NCBI GenBank assembly: GCA_028292265.1
Contig: JAQGMR010000029.1
Coordinates: 1-54,365, forward strand
DNA: 54,365 nt
Direction: 5' to 3'
Origin: Herminiimonas sp.
Lineage (GTDB): Bacteria; Pseudomonadota; Gammaproteobacteria; Burkholderiales; Burkholderiaceae_D
Shown: positions 37,135-46,329 of the stretch, in pieces
Layout: the number at the start of each line of letters is the position of its first letter
Numbering within the stretch: position 1 is the first letter of the stretch
Position numbers and translations under genes: made by a program
The notes under the pieces: generated by a model
Told to the model about the DNA's origin: nothing
Database searches by the model: none
The model's input: only the letters and a program-made list of their open reading frames with translations

Positions 37135-37950
37135 ATGTCAGACGCCTACAACAACACCTTCAAAACCCGGCTCAAGTCCGGCGAAAAGCAGATCGGACTA
37201 TGGATGTCCCTTGCCAACGCCTACACCGCCGAGGTATGCGCGACCGCCGGATTCGACTGGCTCCTGATCGATGGCGAACACGCGCCCAATGAAGTCCCCA
37301 CCATCCTGGAACAGCTCCAGGCATTGGCGGCCTATCCATCGCAAGCGGTGGTTCGTCCCGTCTCCGGTGACGCGGCCCTGATCAAGCGGTTGCTCGACAT
37401 CGGCGCGCAGACACTCATGGTGCCCATGGTCGAAACCGCGCAGCAGGCACAGGATCTGGTGTCCGCGATCCACTATCCACCGAACGGGATTCGCGGTGTA
37501 GGTAGCGCGGTAGCGCGCATCTCGCGCTGGGGACTGCGAACGGATTATCTGGATCGTGCCGACGACGACATTTGTTTGCTGGTGCAGGCGGAAAGCCCAA
37601 AGTCTCTCGACAACCTGGAGGCGATATGCGAAGTGGAAGGCATTGACGGCGTATTCATTGGACCAGCCGATCTTGCCGCGTCAATGGGCTATCGCGGCAA
37701 TCCGGCACATCCGGAAGTGCAGGCAGCCATTGAGGACGCCATGCGCCGCATCATTGCCAGCGGCAAGGCGGCCGGTACGCTGGTTGCCGACCCCACGCTG
37801 GCACGACGCTACCTGGACCTCGGCTGCACCTTCGTTGCGGTAGGTCTCGACGTCCGCCTTCTGGCCGCCGCAACACGCGCATTGCGCGCCGCGTTCTCTG
37901 GCGATGGTTCGTCAACGGCACCGCTTTTGGAGAAAGGCTCAATCTACTGA
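37135..37950 (+). CDS. hpaI: 4-hydroxy-2-oxoheptanedioate aldolase-type HpcH/HpaI aldolase
   Basis: The 271-residue class II pyruvate aldolase closely resembles E. coli HpaI as I remember it ([58 protein letters not shown]). His49 and Arg74 and the metal ligands Glu153 and Asp179 are present. HpaI splits 4-hydroxy-2-oxoheptanedioate into pyruvate and succinate semialdehyde in homoprotocatechuate breakdown, but no other hpa gene is here, and these aldolases accept many hydroxy-keto acids. ATG 37135 is chosen for GAGGA 8 bases upstream; ATGs at 37120 and 37126 are alternatives. It converges on a LysR gene. Confidence 0.87.
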   Translation: MSDAYNNTFKTRLKSGEKQIGLWMSLANAYTAEVCATAGFDWLLIDGEHAPNEVPTILEQLQALAAYPSQAVVRPVSGDAALIKRLLDIGAQTLMVPMVETAQQAQDLVSAIHYPPNGIRGVGSAVARISRWGLRTDYLDRADDDICLLVQAESPKSLDNLEAICEVEGIDGVFIGPADLAASMGYRGNPAHPEVQAAIEDAMRRIIASGKAAGTLVADPTLARRYLDLGCTFVAVGLDVRLLAAATRALRAAFSGDGSSTAPLLEKGSIY

Positions 37951-37994
37951 ACAGGGCCGCGCATGACCGACGCGACCGGACAGCACAAAGATAT

Positions 37995-38990
37995 TCAGGA
38001 TGCGCGAATTTGCGGAATAGTGTCCCGCGCCAGCAGCATATGCGTGTCGTGGTCGGTGCTGTTGTCGACGAAATGCATGATCTTCTCGCGCAGCCAGCGG
38101 TGCGCCGGATTGCGCGTCTCCTGTTTTTGCCAGACGAGGTCAACATTCATCTCCGGCATCGAGAACGGCAATTCCTTCCAGACCAGCGAATCCTGCATGC
38201 CGGTGGCAGTAAGCAAATGGACCGGCAGAATCGTCAACAAGTCGGAATTCGCTATGACGCGTCCGGCAGTGAAATACTGATTGACTGTCAGGACCGTGGT
38301 CCGGGTACGACCCAGCTTCGACAGCTTCTCGTCCACCATGCCGCGCGCCCGGCCGGCAACGCTGAGCTGCAAATGGTTTGCCGCGCAGTAGTCGTCGAGC
38401 GACAACTTGCCGTGGGCAAGCGGATGGCCGCTGCGCATGACGCAGACGTATTTGCCGCTATAGAGGCGCACATGGTCGATCTCAATGCCGGCGCTCTCGC
38501 CTTCTCCCGGCTGGCCTTCCACCACGCCGGGAAAGGAGCCGATTGCCATGTCGGCCTCGCCGGCATGCAGCAAAGGACGCGGCTCGCGCGTTGTCAGCGA
38601 CAGTATCCGCAGTTGCATGCCGGGCGCGGCATGCTCCGCCAGCGCAACCAGCGGTGGCAGCAACAGCGCTGCAATTGAATCCGGCATGGCGAGGCGGAAG
38701 TTCACCGCGACGGTGGCAGGGTCAAAAGCGACCGGCGAAATTGCTGACTGGAGCGTGCCGAGCGCGCCCCGTATGCCCGGCCATATGCGGTTTGCATACG
38801 GCGTCGCGCGGACCCCATGTGCGGTCCGGATCAGCAGGTCGTCGTTTAGGGCGGCCCGTAATCGCTTGAGCGAATTCGATACGGCCGGCTGTGTCATGGC
38901 AAGCCGGTCCGCGGCGCGTGTCAGGTTTTTTTCCGCCATGACAGCATCGAAGACGCGAAGCAAATTCAAGTCAAGATGTTGGTGATTCAT
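37995..38990 (-). CDS. LysR-family transcriptional regulator
   Basis: The 331-residue protein has the LysR winged helix at about 5-65 (LDLNLLRVFDAVMAEKNLTRAADRLAMTQPAVSNSLKRLRAALNDDLLIR) and an inducer-binding domain after about 95. The HLDLNLLRVFDAV start is typical of the NodD/LeuO-like group. It converges on the HpaI aldolase gene and shares its start region with another LysR gene lying further right on the same strand. No divergent partner gene exists, so its target is unclear. Confidence 0.9.
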   Translation of the reverse strand: MNHQHLDLNLLRVFDAVMAEKNLTRAADRLAMTQPAVSNSLKRLRAALNDDLLIRTAHGVRATPYANRIWPGIRGALGTLQSAISPVAFDPATVAVNFRLAMPDSIAALLLPPLVALAEHAAPGMQLRILSLTTREPRPLLHAGEADMAIGSFPGVVEGQPGEGESAGIEIDHVRLYSGKYVCVMRSGHPLAHGKLSLDDYCAANHLQLSVAGRARGMVDEKLSKLGRTRTTVLTVNQYFTAGRVIANSDLLTILPVHLLTATGMQDSLVWKELPFSMPEMNVDLVWQKQETRNPAHRWLREKIMHFVDNSTDHDTHMLLARDTIPQIRAS

Positions 38991-39117
38991 TACGGGACAG
39001 TTTAGCGATCGGTTCGGCGTGCTCGAGGAAAGCCAGGCTGTTTATGCGGCCCCGCCAGCGGGCGCCGGCTTTGGCATGGATACGGACTGGCGGCGTACCC
39101 GAGACTCCAACTCACTC

Positions 39118-40014
39118 TCAGCGGGAAGTATCGCAGACTAACGCCATTTCGCGGAACCTGCGCGCCGCGGCAATTTCGAAATGCGGATTCCAGGCCACCG
39201 CCAAGCCGATTGATGCCCGCGAAGGCAGGCGCGACAGCTTCCTGAACACCACCCTGTCGGAAGCGTTGGATGCGGCAGCGGACGGAACCAGCGCCACGCC
39301 CAGCCCGCTTTCAACCAGGAATATCACAGTCGAAACCTGCACCGCTTCCTGCGCCACCTTGGGCATGAAACCGGCATCTTCAAACAGGATCATGGTCAGC
39401 GCGTGCAGGCCAGGCATGTCGCTCGCGGTGTAGTGAATGAACGGTTCTTCCGCGATGTCGCGCAGCGATAGCCGCTGCTTCGCCGTCAAGGGGTGGTTGG
39501 CGGGCAGCGCGAGCACGAACCTGTCGTGCTCCACGATCTGATACTTGATCCGGCTGCGCAACGTCAACGGCACGCGCACGATGCCGATATCGATCCGGTT
39601 CGCCTCAAGGGCGTCGACGATCCAGCCATTTTTTTCCTCGACGAACTGGAGCGCAACCTCCGGGTACTCGCTGCGAAATGGCGGCAGCAGCCGCGGCAGC
39701 AACGTGTACTTGGCCGAGCCGACGAAGCCCACCCGCAACTGGCCGGACAGGCCACGCGACGTCTGCTTGGCGATGCGCGCCACTTCCTGCGCATAGAACA
39801 GTGTCTTTCTGGTCGCGTCCAGCACCGATTCCCCGGCCGTTGTCAGCCGCACATCATGGGTGGTGCGCACGAAGAGTTTGGCGCCGATTTCCTCTTCCAG
39901 CTTGCGGATGGAAACCGAGAGCGGCGGCTGCGTCATGAACAGCCTTTCGGCGGCAACCCGGAAGTTCAGCGTTTCGGCAAGAACGATGAATTGCTGCAAC
40001 TGGCGAAGGTCCAC
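39118..40014 (-). CDS. LysR-family regulator divergent from the beta-oxidation operon
   Basis: The 298-residue protein starts with MDLRQLQQFIVLAETLNFRVAAERLFMTQPPLSVSIRKLEEEIGAKLFVR, the LysR helix-turn-helix of the CatM/BenM-like group, followed by an inducer-binding domain. The GTG start at 40014 is supported by AGGGAG 7 bases upstream. It diverges from the acyl-CoA synthetase operon starting at 40165, the classical arrangement of a LysR activator and its target. Two ATAC/GTAT dyads lie in the 150-base spacer. The inducer is probably the acid degraded by that operon or its CoA ester. Confidence 0.92.
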   Translation of the reverse strand: MDLRQLQQFIVLAETLNFRVAAERLFMTQPPLSVSIRKLEEEIGAKLFVRTTHDVRLTTAGESVLDATRKTLFYAQEVARIAKQTSRGLSGQLRVGFVGSAKYTLLPRLLPPFRSEYPEVALQFVEEKNGWIVDALEANRIDIGIVRVPLTLRSRIKYQIVEHDRFVLALPANHPLTAKQRLSLRDIAEEPFIHYTASDMPGLHALTMILFEDAGFMPKVAQEAVQVSTVIFLVESGLGVALVPSAAASNASDRVVFRKLSRLPSRASIGLAVAWNPHFEIAAARRFREMALVCDTSR

Positions 40015-40018
40015 GGTG

Positions 40019-40066
40019 ATACTCCCTGTATATCAAGTACTGCAAATTTAATACTACGGAATGTAT
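40019..40066. promoter_or_regulatory. Candidate LysR binding sites
   Basis: ATAC-N5-GTAT at 40019-40031 and ATAC-N8-GTAT at 40051-40066 are two interrupted dyads in the spacer between the divergent LysR gene and the acyl-CoA synthetase operon. The spacing, about three helical turns, and position suit recognition and activation sites; the match to the T-N11-A rule is loose. Confidence 0.45.
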
Positions 40067-40164
40067 CAGCAACGTGCCACCATATTCTCAATGCCGCATC
40101 CCCCGGGCAGCCGGCCAATCGACAAGCTTCGTCGAGCCGCGACATCACAATAGAGAGAGACAGC

Positions 40165-42285
40165 ATGGCATCAGTGCCCCAGCATCGCCCCCGCAATGCA
40201 TTTGATCGCGCATTCCGCCCCAGGTCGGTCGCTATCGTCGGCGCGGCCAGCGATCCCGGGCGCATCTCGGGCCGGCCTCTCCACTTCCTGAAGCAGTCCG
40301 GATACCAGGGTGCAATTTATCCGATCAACAACAGGCGCGACGTGGTGCAGGGTTTGCGTGCCTATCCCTCGCTGGCCAGCCTGCCGGAGGTCCCCGACAT
40401 CGCTCTCCTTTGCCTGCCTTTCGAGCTGATCCGCCAAGAAGTCATCAACTGCGTCGAACTCGGCGTCGGCGCCGCCGTCATCTACGCTTCGGGCTTTGCA
40501 GAAGTAGGCGAAGACGGTCGGGCGCTGCAGGATGAGCTTTGCACGATCGCGCGAAAAGGCGGCTTGCGCCTGTTCGGACCGAACTGCCTCGGCCTGCTGC
40601 ATGCCGAGTCCCGCTTCAGCGGTACCTTCAGCAGCGCCTTCGACGATGAATTTCCTCAACCAGGACCGATCGCCATCGTCAGCCAGAGCGGCGCCTACGG
40701 CGGCCATCTCGCGTACCTTTGCCGCAAGCGCGGACTCGGCGTCGGTTACTGGGTATCGACCGGCAACGAAGCCGATACCGATGTGGCCGACTATATCGGC
40801 TGGCTGGCGCAGCAGGATGACGTGCGCGTGATTCTGGCCTACGCGGAAGGCATCCGGGATGGCGCGAAATTTATCGATGCGCTGCGCATTGCCCATGAAA
40901 ATCGCAAGGCGGTGGTATTCATGAAGGTCGGTAGTTCCAATGCCGGCGCAGTTGCGGCACAGTCGCACACCGCCAGCCTGGCTGGCGCCGACGCGGTCTA
41001 CGACGGCATATTCCGCCAATACGGCGTCTATCGTGCGGTGACGACGCAGGAGCAGGTCGACGTTGCCTATGCCTGCAGCCGCGGCACCTATCCAAACGGC
41101 CGCAGCGTCGGCATCGTCACCGTGTCGGGCGGCTTCGGCATCCAGATGTGCGACGCGGCGCAACGGCATGGCCTCAATGTCGATCCCCTCCCCCTTCCGG
41201 GTCGCAAGATGCTGAAGGAATTGAATCCGCTGGGCAGCGACAATAATCCCTGCGACACGACGGCCGGCTGGTTGAACGACACCAGTCTGATTACGAAGAC
41301 CTACGAGATCATGTATGCCGAAGGCGGCTACGACAGCGTGGTCGGTGCATTCACCATGCTGCCAGCCTCGCCTGCCAACGGCGAACGCATCAAGGACGCA
41401 ATACGCGATGGGTGCGGCGCTCATACCAACCGACCAGCAATCCTGCACATGGAGGCGCCGCAAGTGGTGGTGCGGGCCTATGAAGAAGCGGGATTCATGG
41501 TCTATGACGACGCCGAGCGCGCGATGCAATCGCTCGCGGCGCTGGCAACATTGCGAGAAGGATTCGACCGCAACCTGATCCGCCCCGAAGTCGATGTCGG
41601 CCTCAAAGCGGATTTCGGCAGCGGCGCGCTTTCCGAGATGTCGGCGGCCAGCCTGCTAGCGAAGGCCGGCGTCCCGTTTCCCCGAGCCATCCTGGTGACG
41701 GAACGTGACGAGGCGGCGAAGGCCGCCGCCGAGATCGGCTTTCCGGTGGTGATGAAAATCGTCTCGCCCGACATACTTCACAAGACAGAAATCGGCGGCG
41801 TGCTGCTGGCAATCGCGGACGGCGTGGCCGCACGCGCGGCCTACGACACGCTGGTCGAGCGGGCGGCGAAGCATGCCCCCGCGGCACGCATCGAGGGTGT
41901 CATGGTCACTGCCATGGCAAGGAAGGGCGTTGAGGTCATTGTCGGCGTTAACCGCGATCCCGTATTTGGACCGGTCGTGATGTTCGGCATGGGTGGCATC
42001 TTTACCGAGTTACTCAAGGACGTGTCGTTTCGCGCCGCGCCGTTCAGCCTTGACGAAGCGCACCGCATGATTCGCGAGATCAAGGGCTTTCCACTTCTGC
42101 AAGGTTTCCGCGGCGCGCCGCCGGCCGATATCGACGCACTGGCGCAAGTGCTGCAGCGTCTCTCGATGTTTGCCGCCGCAAATGCGGACGAACTGGAATC
42201 AATTGACCTCAACCCGATGCTGGTATTGCCGGAAGGCGATGGCGTCGTCGCGCTCGACGCCGTTATCATTCAACGCCAAAAATAA
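40165..42285 (+). CDS. ADP-forming acyl-CoA synthetase (acetate-CoA ligase family)
   Basis: The 706-residue protein fuses a CoA-binding domain (about 15-150, RPRSVAIVGAASDPGRISGRPLHFL), succinyl-CoA ligase-like domains (about 160-460, with SQSGAYGG, QSHTASLAG holding the likely phosphohistidine region, and VSGGFGIQMCD) and a C-terminal ATP-grasp domain (about 485-700, GFPVVMKIVSPDILHKTEIGGV, FGMGGIFTELLKDV). It makes an acyl-CoA from acid, CoA and ATP with ADP and phosphate released. ATG 40165 is chosen because the CoA-binding domain starts there; the frame is open to 39493 across the LysR gene. It is the first gene of the operon. Confidence 0.9.
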   Translation: MASVPQHRPRNAFDRAFRPRSVAIVGAASDPGRISGRPLHFLKQSGYQGAIYPINNRRDVVQGLRAYPSLASLPEVPDIALLCLPFELIRQEVINCVELGVGAAVIYASGFAEVGEDGRALQDELCTIARKGGLRLFGPNCLGLLHAESRFSGTFSSAFDDEFPQPGPIAIVSQSGAYGGHLAYLCRKRGLGVGYWVSTGNEADTDVADYIGWLAQQDDVRVILAYAEGIRDGAKFIDALRIAHENRKAVVFMKVGSSNAGAVAAQSHTASLAGADAVYDGIFRQYGVYRAVTTQEQVDVAYACSRGTYPNGRSVGIVTVSGGFGIQMCDAAQRHGLNVDPLPLPGRKMLKELNPLGSDNNPCDTTAGWLNDTSLITKTYEIMYAEGGYDSVVGAFTMLPASPANGERIKDAIRDGCGAHTNRPAILHMEAPQVVVRAYEEAGFMVYDDAERAMQSLAALATLREGFDRNLIRPEVDVGLKADFGSGALSEMSAASLLAKAGVPFPRAILVTERDEAAKAAAEIGFPVVMKIVSPDILHKTEIGGVLLAIADGVAARAAYDTLVERAAKHAPAARIEGVMVTAMARKGVEVIVGVNRDPVFGPVVMFGMGGIFTELLKDVSFRAAPFSLDEAHRMIREIKGFPLLQGFRGAPPADIDALAQVLQRLSMFAAANADELESIDLNPMLVLPEGDGVVALDAVIIQRQK

Positions 42286-42359
42286 TCGAAATACGTGTGC
42301 AAAATACGTGTCTGCACGCGTTCGGCGGACACGAAAACCAATACTGACCTGGAGAAATA

Positions 42360-43109
42360 ATGGATCTCGGATTGCAAGGAAAAGTCGCCATCGTCACCGG
42401 CTCGGCACGCGGCCTGGGTGCAGCCACCGCGCGTCGCCTCGCGAAAGAGGGAGCGACCGTGGTCGTCACCGACATTGACCGCGATGGCACGGCGGCCATG
42501 GCCGAGTCGCTCAAGGCCGACGGATTTAACGCCATTGGCATTGCCTGCGACATCACAAAATCGGCCGAAGTGCGGCAGTTGGTGGACGCCACAGTCGAGG
42601 CTTTTGGCAGCGTCCATGTCCTCGTCAACAATGCCGGCTTCCCGCGCGACACGTTGCTGACGAAAATGTCGGAGGAGGACTGGGACAAGGTCATCGAAGT
42701 GATCCTCAAGGGCAGCTTCCTGACCAGCAAGGCGGTCATGCCCCTGATGATCGAGCAGCAGTGGGGACGGATCGTCAACATCTCCTCGCGCGCCTACCTC
42801 GGCAATCCAGGCCAGGCAAACTACGCGGCGGCGAAGGCTGGCATCCTCGGCCTGACGCGCGCATTGGCGATTGAAGAAGGTCGCTACAACATCACGGTCA
42901 ATGCGGTCGCGCCGGGGTTTATTGAAACCGAAGCGGTCAAGTCGCTTGGGCACTTCGAGAAGATTCGCGAAGCGGCCATCAAGATGGCGCCGCTGCGTCG
43001 CACCGGGCAGCCGGAAGACATCGCCGATGCGGTGGCCTTCCTTGCCTCCGAATGCGCCGCCTTCATCACCGGCGAAACGCTGCACGTCACCGGCGGCCGC
43101 TACGGCTAA
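42360..43109 (+). CDS. SDR-family oxidoreductase (FabG-like)
   Basis: The 249-residue short-chain dehydrogenase has the cofactor motif TGSARGLG (13-20), NNAG (90-93), catalytic Ser near 142-143, Tyr155 and Lys159 (YAAAK). The Asp at 38 after the second strand suggests NAD preference. In this operon it probably oxidises a 3-hydroxyacyl-CoA to 3-ketoacyl-CoA, the third step of beta-oxidation, between the hydratase and thiolase. It follows the synthetase by 74 bases, with GGAG before the ATG. Confidence 0.92.
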   Translation: MDLGLQGKVAIVTGSARGLGAATARRLAKEGATVVVTDIDRDGTAAMAESLKADGFNAIGIACDITKSAEVRQLVDATVEAFGSVHVLVNNAGFPRDTLLTKMSEEDWDKVIEVILKGSFLTSKAVMPLMIEQQWGRIVNISSRAYLGNPGQANYAAAKAGILGLTRALAIEEGRYNITVNAVAPGFIETEAVKSLGHFEKIREAAIKMAPLRRTGQPEDIADAVAFLASECAAFITGETLHVTGGRYG

Positions 43110-43143
43110 TCCGCAAGCCAGTCACAGGAACGAAAGCAAACCC

Positions 43144-44319
43144 ATGATCCGAGACCCAGAAACCTTGCAATTACTGCTGGATGCCATCAGCCGCTTCGTA
43201 CGCGAGCGGCTGGTGCCAGCCGAAGCGCTGGTAGCAGAAACTGACGAACTGCCGGCCGACATCGTGGGGCAGATGCGCGGGATGGGGCTATTCGGCATGA
43301 CCGTGCCGCAGGAATACGGCGGCCTCGGCTTAAGCGCCGAGGAAGAAGTCCTGGCCGTGTTCGAGCTCTGCAAGGCATCACCGGCGTTCCGCTCCATCAT
43401 GGGCACCAACCTCGGCATCGGCACACAGGGCATCGTGATCGACGGCACGGAAGAACAGAAGCTTCGCTGGCTTCCTGGCATGGCCAGCGGCGAGGTGATT
43501 GCCTCGTTTGCCCTGACCGAGCCGGGTTCCGGCTCGGACTCCGCTTCACTGCGCACCACCGCTACCCGCGATGGCGACAGCTATCTTCTTAACGGCACCA
43601 AGCGCTACATCACCAATGCGCCCGAAGCGGGGGTCTTTACCGTGATGGCGCGCACCGGGCCGGCCGAGTTGCGCTCGAAAGGCATCAGCGCCTTCATCGT
43701 CGACGCAAAGACACCCGGCATCACGCTCGGAAAGATCGACAGCAAGATGGGGATGAAAGGCTCGCACACTTGCGACGTCATCTTCGACAACTGCCGCGTG
43801 CCGGCGGCGAACATTATTGGCGGCGTTGAAGGACGCGGATTTGGCACGGCGATGAAGACGCTGGACAAGGGCCGCATCCACATCGCCGCGGTCAGCGTCG
43901 GACTGGCCGAACGCATCCTGGCGGACGCGTTGCGCTATGCCATGGAGCGCGAGCAGTTCGGCCAACCGATCGCGGAATTCCAGCTGGTGCAAGCGATGCT
44001 TGCGGATAGCCGCACCGAACTGTATGCGGCGCGCTGCATGACGATCGATGCGGCGCAGCGCCGTGATCGCGGCGAGCCGCACAGCACGGAAGCGGCGTGC
44101 TGCAAGCTGTATGCCTCCGAGATGGTGGGGCGCGTTGCAGACCGCGCGGTGCAAATCCTTGGCGGCGCCGGCTACACGGCCGACTACGGCATTGAGCGCT
44201 TCTATCGCGACGTGCGCCTGCTGCGCATTTACGAAGGCACCAGCCAGATCCAGCAACTCATCATCGCGCGCAACATGCTGCGCGACGCCGCCGCGCCACA
44301 CGCAGGAAACACGCCATGA
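43144..44319 (+). CDS. Acyl-CoA dehydrogenase
   Basis: The 391-residue FAD enzyme has all acyl-CoA dehydrogenase regions: the helical N-domain, ASFALTEPGSGSDSASLRTTATR, YLLNGTKRYITNAPEA, KMGMKGSHTCDVIFDNCRVP, REQFGQPIAEFQLVQAMLAD, ILGGAGYTADYGIERFYRD and the catalytic Glu364 in IYEGTSQIQ. It makes the 2,3-double bond in an acyl-CoA; the presence of GTSQIQ and chain-length cues do not settle the substrate. ATG 43144 is chosen because the family N-terminus starts there. Its stop overlaps the next start (ATGA). Confidence 0.93.
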   Translation: MIRDPETLQLLLDAISRFVRERLVPAEALVAETDELPADIVGQMRGMGLFGMTVPQEYGGLGLSAEEEVLAVFELCKASPAFRSIMGTNLGIGTQGIVIDGTEEQKLRWLPGMASGEVIASFALTEPGSGSDSASLRTTATRDGDSYLLNGTKRYITNAPEAGVFTVMARTGPAELRSKGISAFIVDAKTPGITLGKIDSKMGMKGSHTCDVIFDNCRVPAANIIGGVEGRGFGTAMKTLDKGRIHIAAVSVGLAERILADALRYAMEREQFGQPIAEFQLVQAMLADSRTELYAARCMTIDAAQRRDRGEPHSTEAACCKLYASEMVGRVADRAVQILGGAGYTADYGIERFYRDVRLLRIYEGTSQIQQLIIARNMLRDAAAPHAGNTP

Positions 44320-45107
44320 ACACGAACGAAAAGCAGGTCCTGTGCGAAATCGAAGCAGGCATTGCCACCATCACCCTTTGCAACCCGCCGATGAACGTGG
44401 TCACACTGACCCTCTCGCGCCAGCTTGGTGAAACGCTGGAAGCGCTGGCGGCCGACGACACCGTGCGCGCCGTGATCGTGACAGGCAGCGGCGCGAAAGC
44501 CTTCTGCGCCGGCTCGGACATCGGCGAGTTCCGCGACATGATGCAACCCGGCCAGGTGGTGCCGAAAAAATTGTTTCGCCAGAATCAGGTCTTCAACCGG
44601 CTCGATCATTTTCCGAAGCCGACCATCGCCGCCATCAATGGCCTGGCCTTCGGGGGCGGGCTGGAAATTGCGGTTTGCTGCGACCTGATCGTGGTTGCTG
44701 CGGACAGTCGCCTCTCGCTGCCAGAGATCAAGCTTGGCGTGTTCCCAGGCAGCGGTGGCACCATTCGCGTGACGCGTCGCATCGGCGAGGGCCGCGCCAA
44801 GGAAATGATGTTCCTCGGTGAGCCGATTGATGCCGCCACCGCGCTGGCCTGGGGCCTGGTCAACCGGATCGCTCCGGCTGGCGGCGCGCTGGACGTGGCC
44901 CGCGAACTGGCTGCGGTACTGGTGCAACGACCGCGGCTCGCGCTGGCGCTGTGCAAGACGGTGGTCGATTCCTCCTTCGACCTGCCGCTGGAACAGGCGA
45001 TGGCCCGTTCGTTCGAAGCAAGCGACCGCGCCTTCAGTTCGCCGGAATGTGCGGAAGGCGTGCGCGCTTTCTTCGCAAAAGAAACGCCCAACTACAAGGA
45101 TATCTAG
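44316..45107 (+). CDS. Enoyl-CoA hydratase/isomerase family protein
   Basis: The 263-residue crotonase-fold protein has the oxyanion segments AFCAGSDIGEF and AINGLAFGGGLEIAVCCDLIVV, followed by LPEIKLGVFPGSGGTIRVTRRIGEGRAKEMMFLGEPIDAATALAWGLVN. It probably hydrates the enoyl-CoA made by the preceding dehydrogenase. The start overlaps the dehydrogenase stop, and the thiolase gene begins 2 bases after its stop, so all three are one translational unit. Confidence 0.92.
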   Translation: MNTNEKQVLCEIEAGIATITLCNPPMNVVTLTLSRQLGETLEALAADDTVRAVIVTGSGAKAFCAGSDIGEFRDMMQPGQVVPKKLFRQNQVFNRLDHFPKPTIAAINGLAFGGGLEIAVCCDLIVVAADSRLSLPEIKLGVFPGSGGTIRVTRRIGEGRAKEMMFLGEPIDAATALAWGLVNRIAPAGGALDVARELAAVLVQRPRLALALCKTVVDSSFDLPLEQAMARSFEASDRAFSSPECAEGVRAFFAKETPNYKDI

Positions 45108-45109
45108 TC

Positions 45110-46306
45110 ATGAAAAGAGCAGCTATCGTCGCACCCCTGCGCACCCCGATCGGCGCCTATGGCGGCAGCCTGCGGCCAGTAGCGGTCGAGGATCTGGGCG
45201 CTGCCGTGGCGCGCGCCGTGGTGGCCCAGACTGGCATCGACCCGGCACTGATTGAAGACGTGGTCTTTGCCCAGTCGTATGCCAATAGCGAAACGCCGTG
45301 CATTGGCCGCTGGATCGCGCTGCAGGCCGGATTCCCGGTTTCGGTGGCGGGCATGCAACTCGACCGGCGCTGCGGCGGCGGCCTTCAGGCAATCGCCACC
45401 GCCGCGATGATGGTGCAAACCGGCGCGGCCGATGTGGTGCTGGCCGGCGGCGTTGAAAGCATGAGCAATGTCGAGTACTACACGACGGACATGCGATGGG
45501 GCAAGCGCGCCGGCTCGGTCACACTGCATGATCGCCTTGAGCGTGGCCGCGAACGCTCGCAGCCAGTGGAGCGCTTCGGCTATATCTCCGGCATGATCGA
45601 GACCGCTGAAAACCTGGCGCGCAAGTACGGCATTTCGCGCGAAGAATGCGATGCCTTCGCGTTGCGAAGCCAGCAGCGCGCGGCAGCTGCCCGGGAACGC
45701 GGCGTGTTCAACGATGAAATCGTGCCGATCACAATTCCCCAGAAAAAAGGCGCGCCTGTCAGCTTCAGTCGCGACGAAGGCATACGTGCGGAAACCACGC
45801 TCGAATCGCTGGCAAAACTGCGGCCACTAATGAAAGACGGCGTGGTCACCGCTGGCAACGCCTGTCAGCAGAACGATGCCGCTGCCGCATGCCTCATCGT
45901 CGCCGAGGACAAGCTGGAGTCCCTTGGACTCACGCCGATTGCCTTCCTGCACGGCTGGGCCGCGGCGGGTTGCGAACCGTCGGAAATGGGCATCGGTCCA
46001 GTGCCTGCCGTTGAAAAGCTGTTCGCACGCACCGGCCTGTCGTTCAAGGACATGGACCTGGTTGAGCTCAATGAAGCGTTCGCGTGCCAGGCGCTGGCCG
46101 TAACCAGGGGTTGGGACTGGTACGACGACGCACGCCTGAACGTGAACGGCTCCGGCATTTCACTCGGCCACCCGGTCGGCGCAACAGGCGTGCGCATCAT
46201 GACCACCCTGCTGCATGAGATGGCGCGCCGCAAGGCCCGCTTCGGACTGGAGACCATGTGCATCGGCGGCGGCCAGGGCATGGCGGCAATTTTCGAGCGC
46301 GCGTAA
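45110..46306 (+). CDS. Acetyl-CoA acetyltransferase (thiolase)
   Basis: The 398-residue thiolase has the nucleophile Cys88 (DRRCGGGLQ), His354 (SLGHPVGATG) and Cys384 (MCIGGGQGMA). The first motif is slightly unusual: most thiolases have CGSG where this one has CGGG. It cleaves a 3-ketoacyl-CoA with CoA to release acetyl-CoA and a shortened acyl-CoA. ATG 45110 lies 2 bases after the hydratase stop; the longer frame overlaps that gene and is not coding. Confidence 0.93.
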   Translation: MKRAAIVAPLRTPIGAYGGSLRPVAVEDLGAAVARAVVAQTGIDPALIEDVVFAQSYANSETPCIGRWIALQAGFPVSVAGMQLDRRCGGGLQAIATAAMMVQTGAADVVLAGGVESMSNVEYYTTDMRWGKRAGSVTLHDRLERGRERSQPVERFGYISGMIETAENLARKYGISREECDAFALRSQQRAAAARERGVFNDEIVPITIPQKKGAPVSFSRDEGIRAETTLESLAKLRPLMKDGVVTAGNACQQNDAAAACLIVAEDKLESLGLTPIAFLHGWAAAGCEPSEMGIGPVPAVEKLFARTGLSFKDMDLVELNEAFACQALAVTRGWDWYDDARLNVNGSGISLGHPVGATGVRIMTTLLHEMARRKARFGLETMCIGGGQGMAAIFERA

Positions 46307-46329
46307 TTGAGAATGCATAGGGACATCTG

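Noticed and set aside
39493..40164. Upstream extension of the acyl-CoA synthetase frame
   Set aside because: It runs through the opposite-strand LysR gene and has no homology; the CoA-binding domain begins after ATG 40165.
40171..41529. A 452-codon open frame on the minus strand
   Set aside because: It is antisense to the acyl-CoA synthetase gene and arises from GC-rich codon bias.
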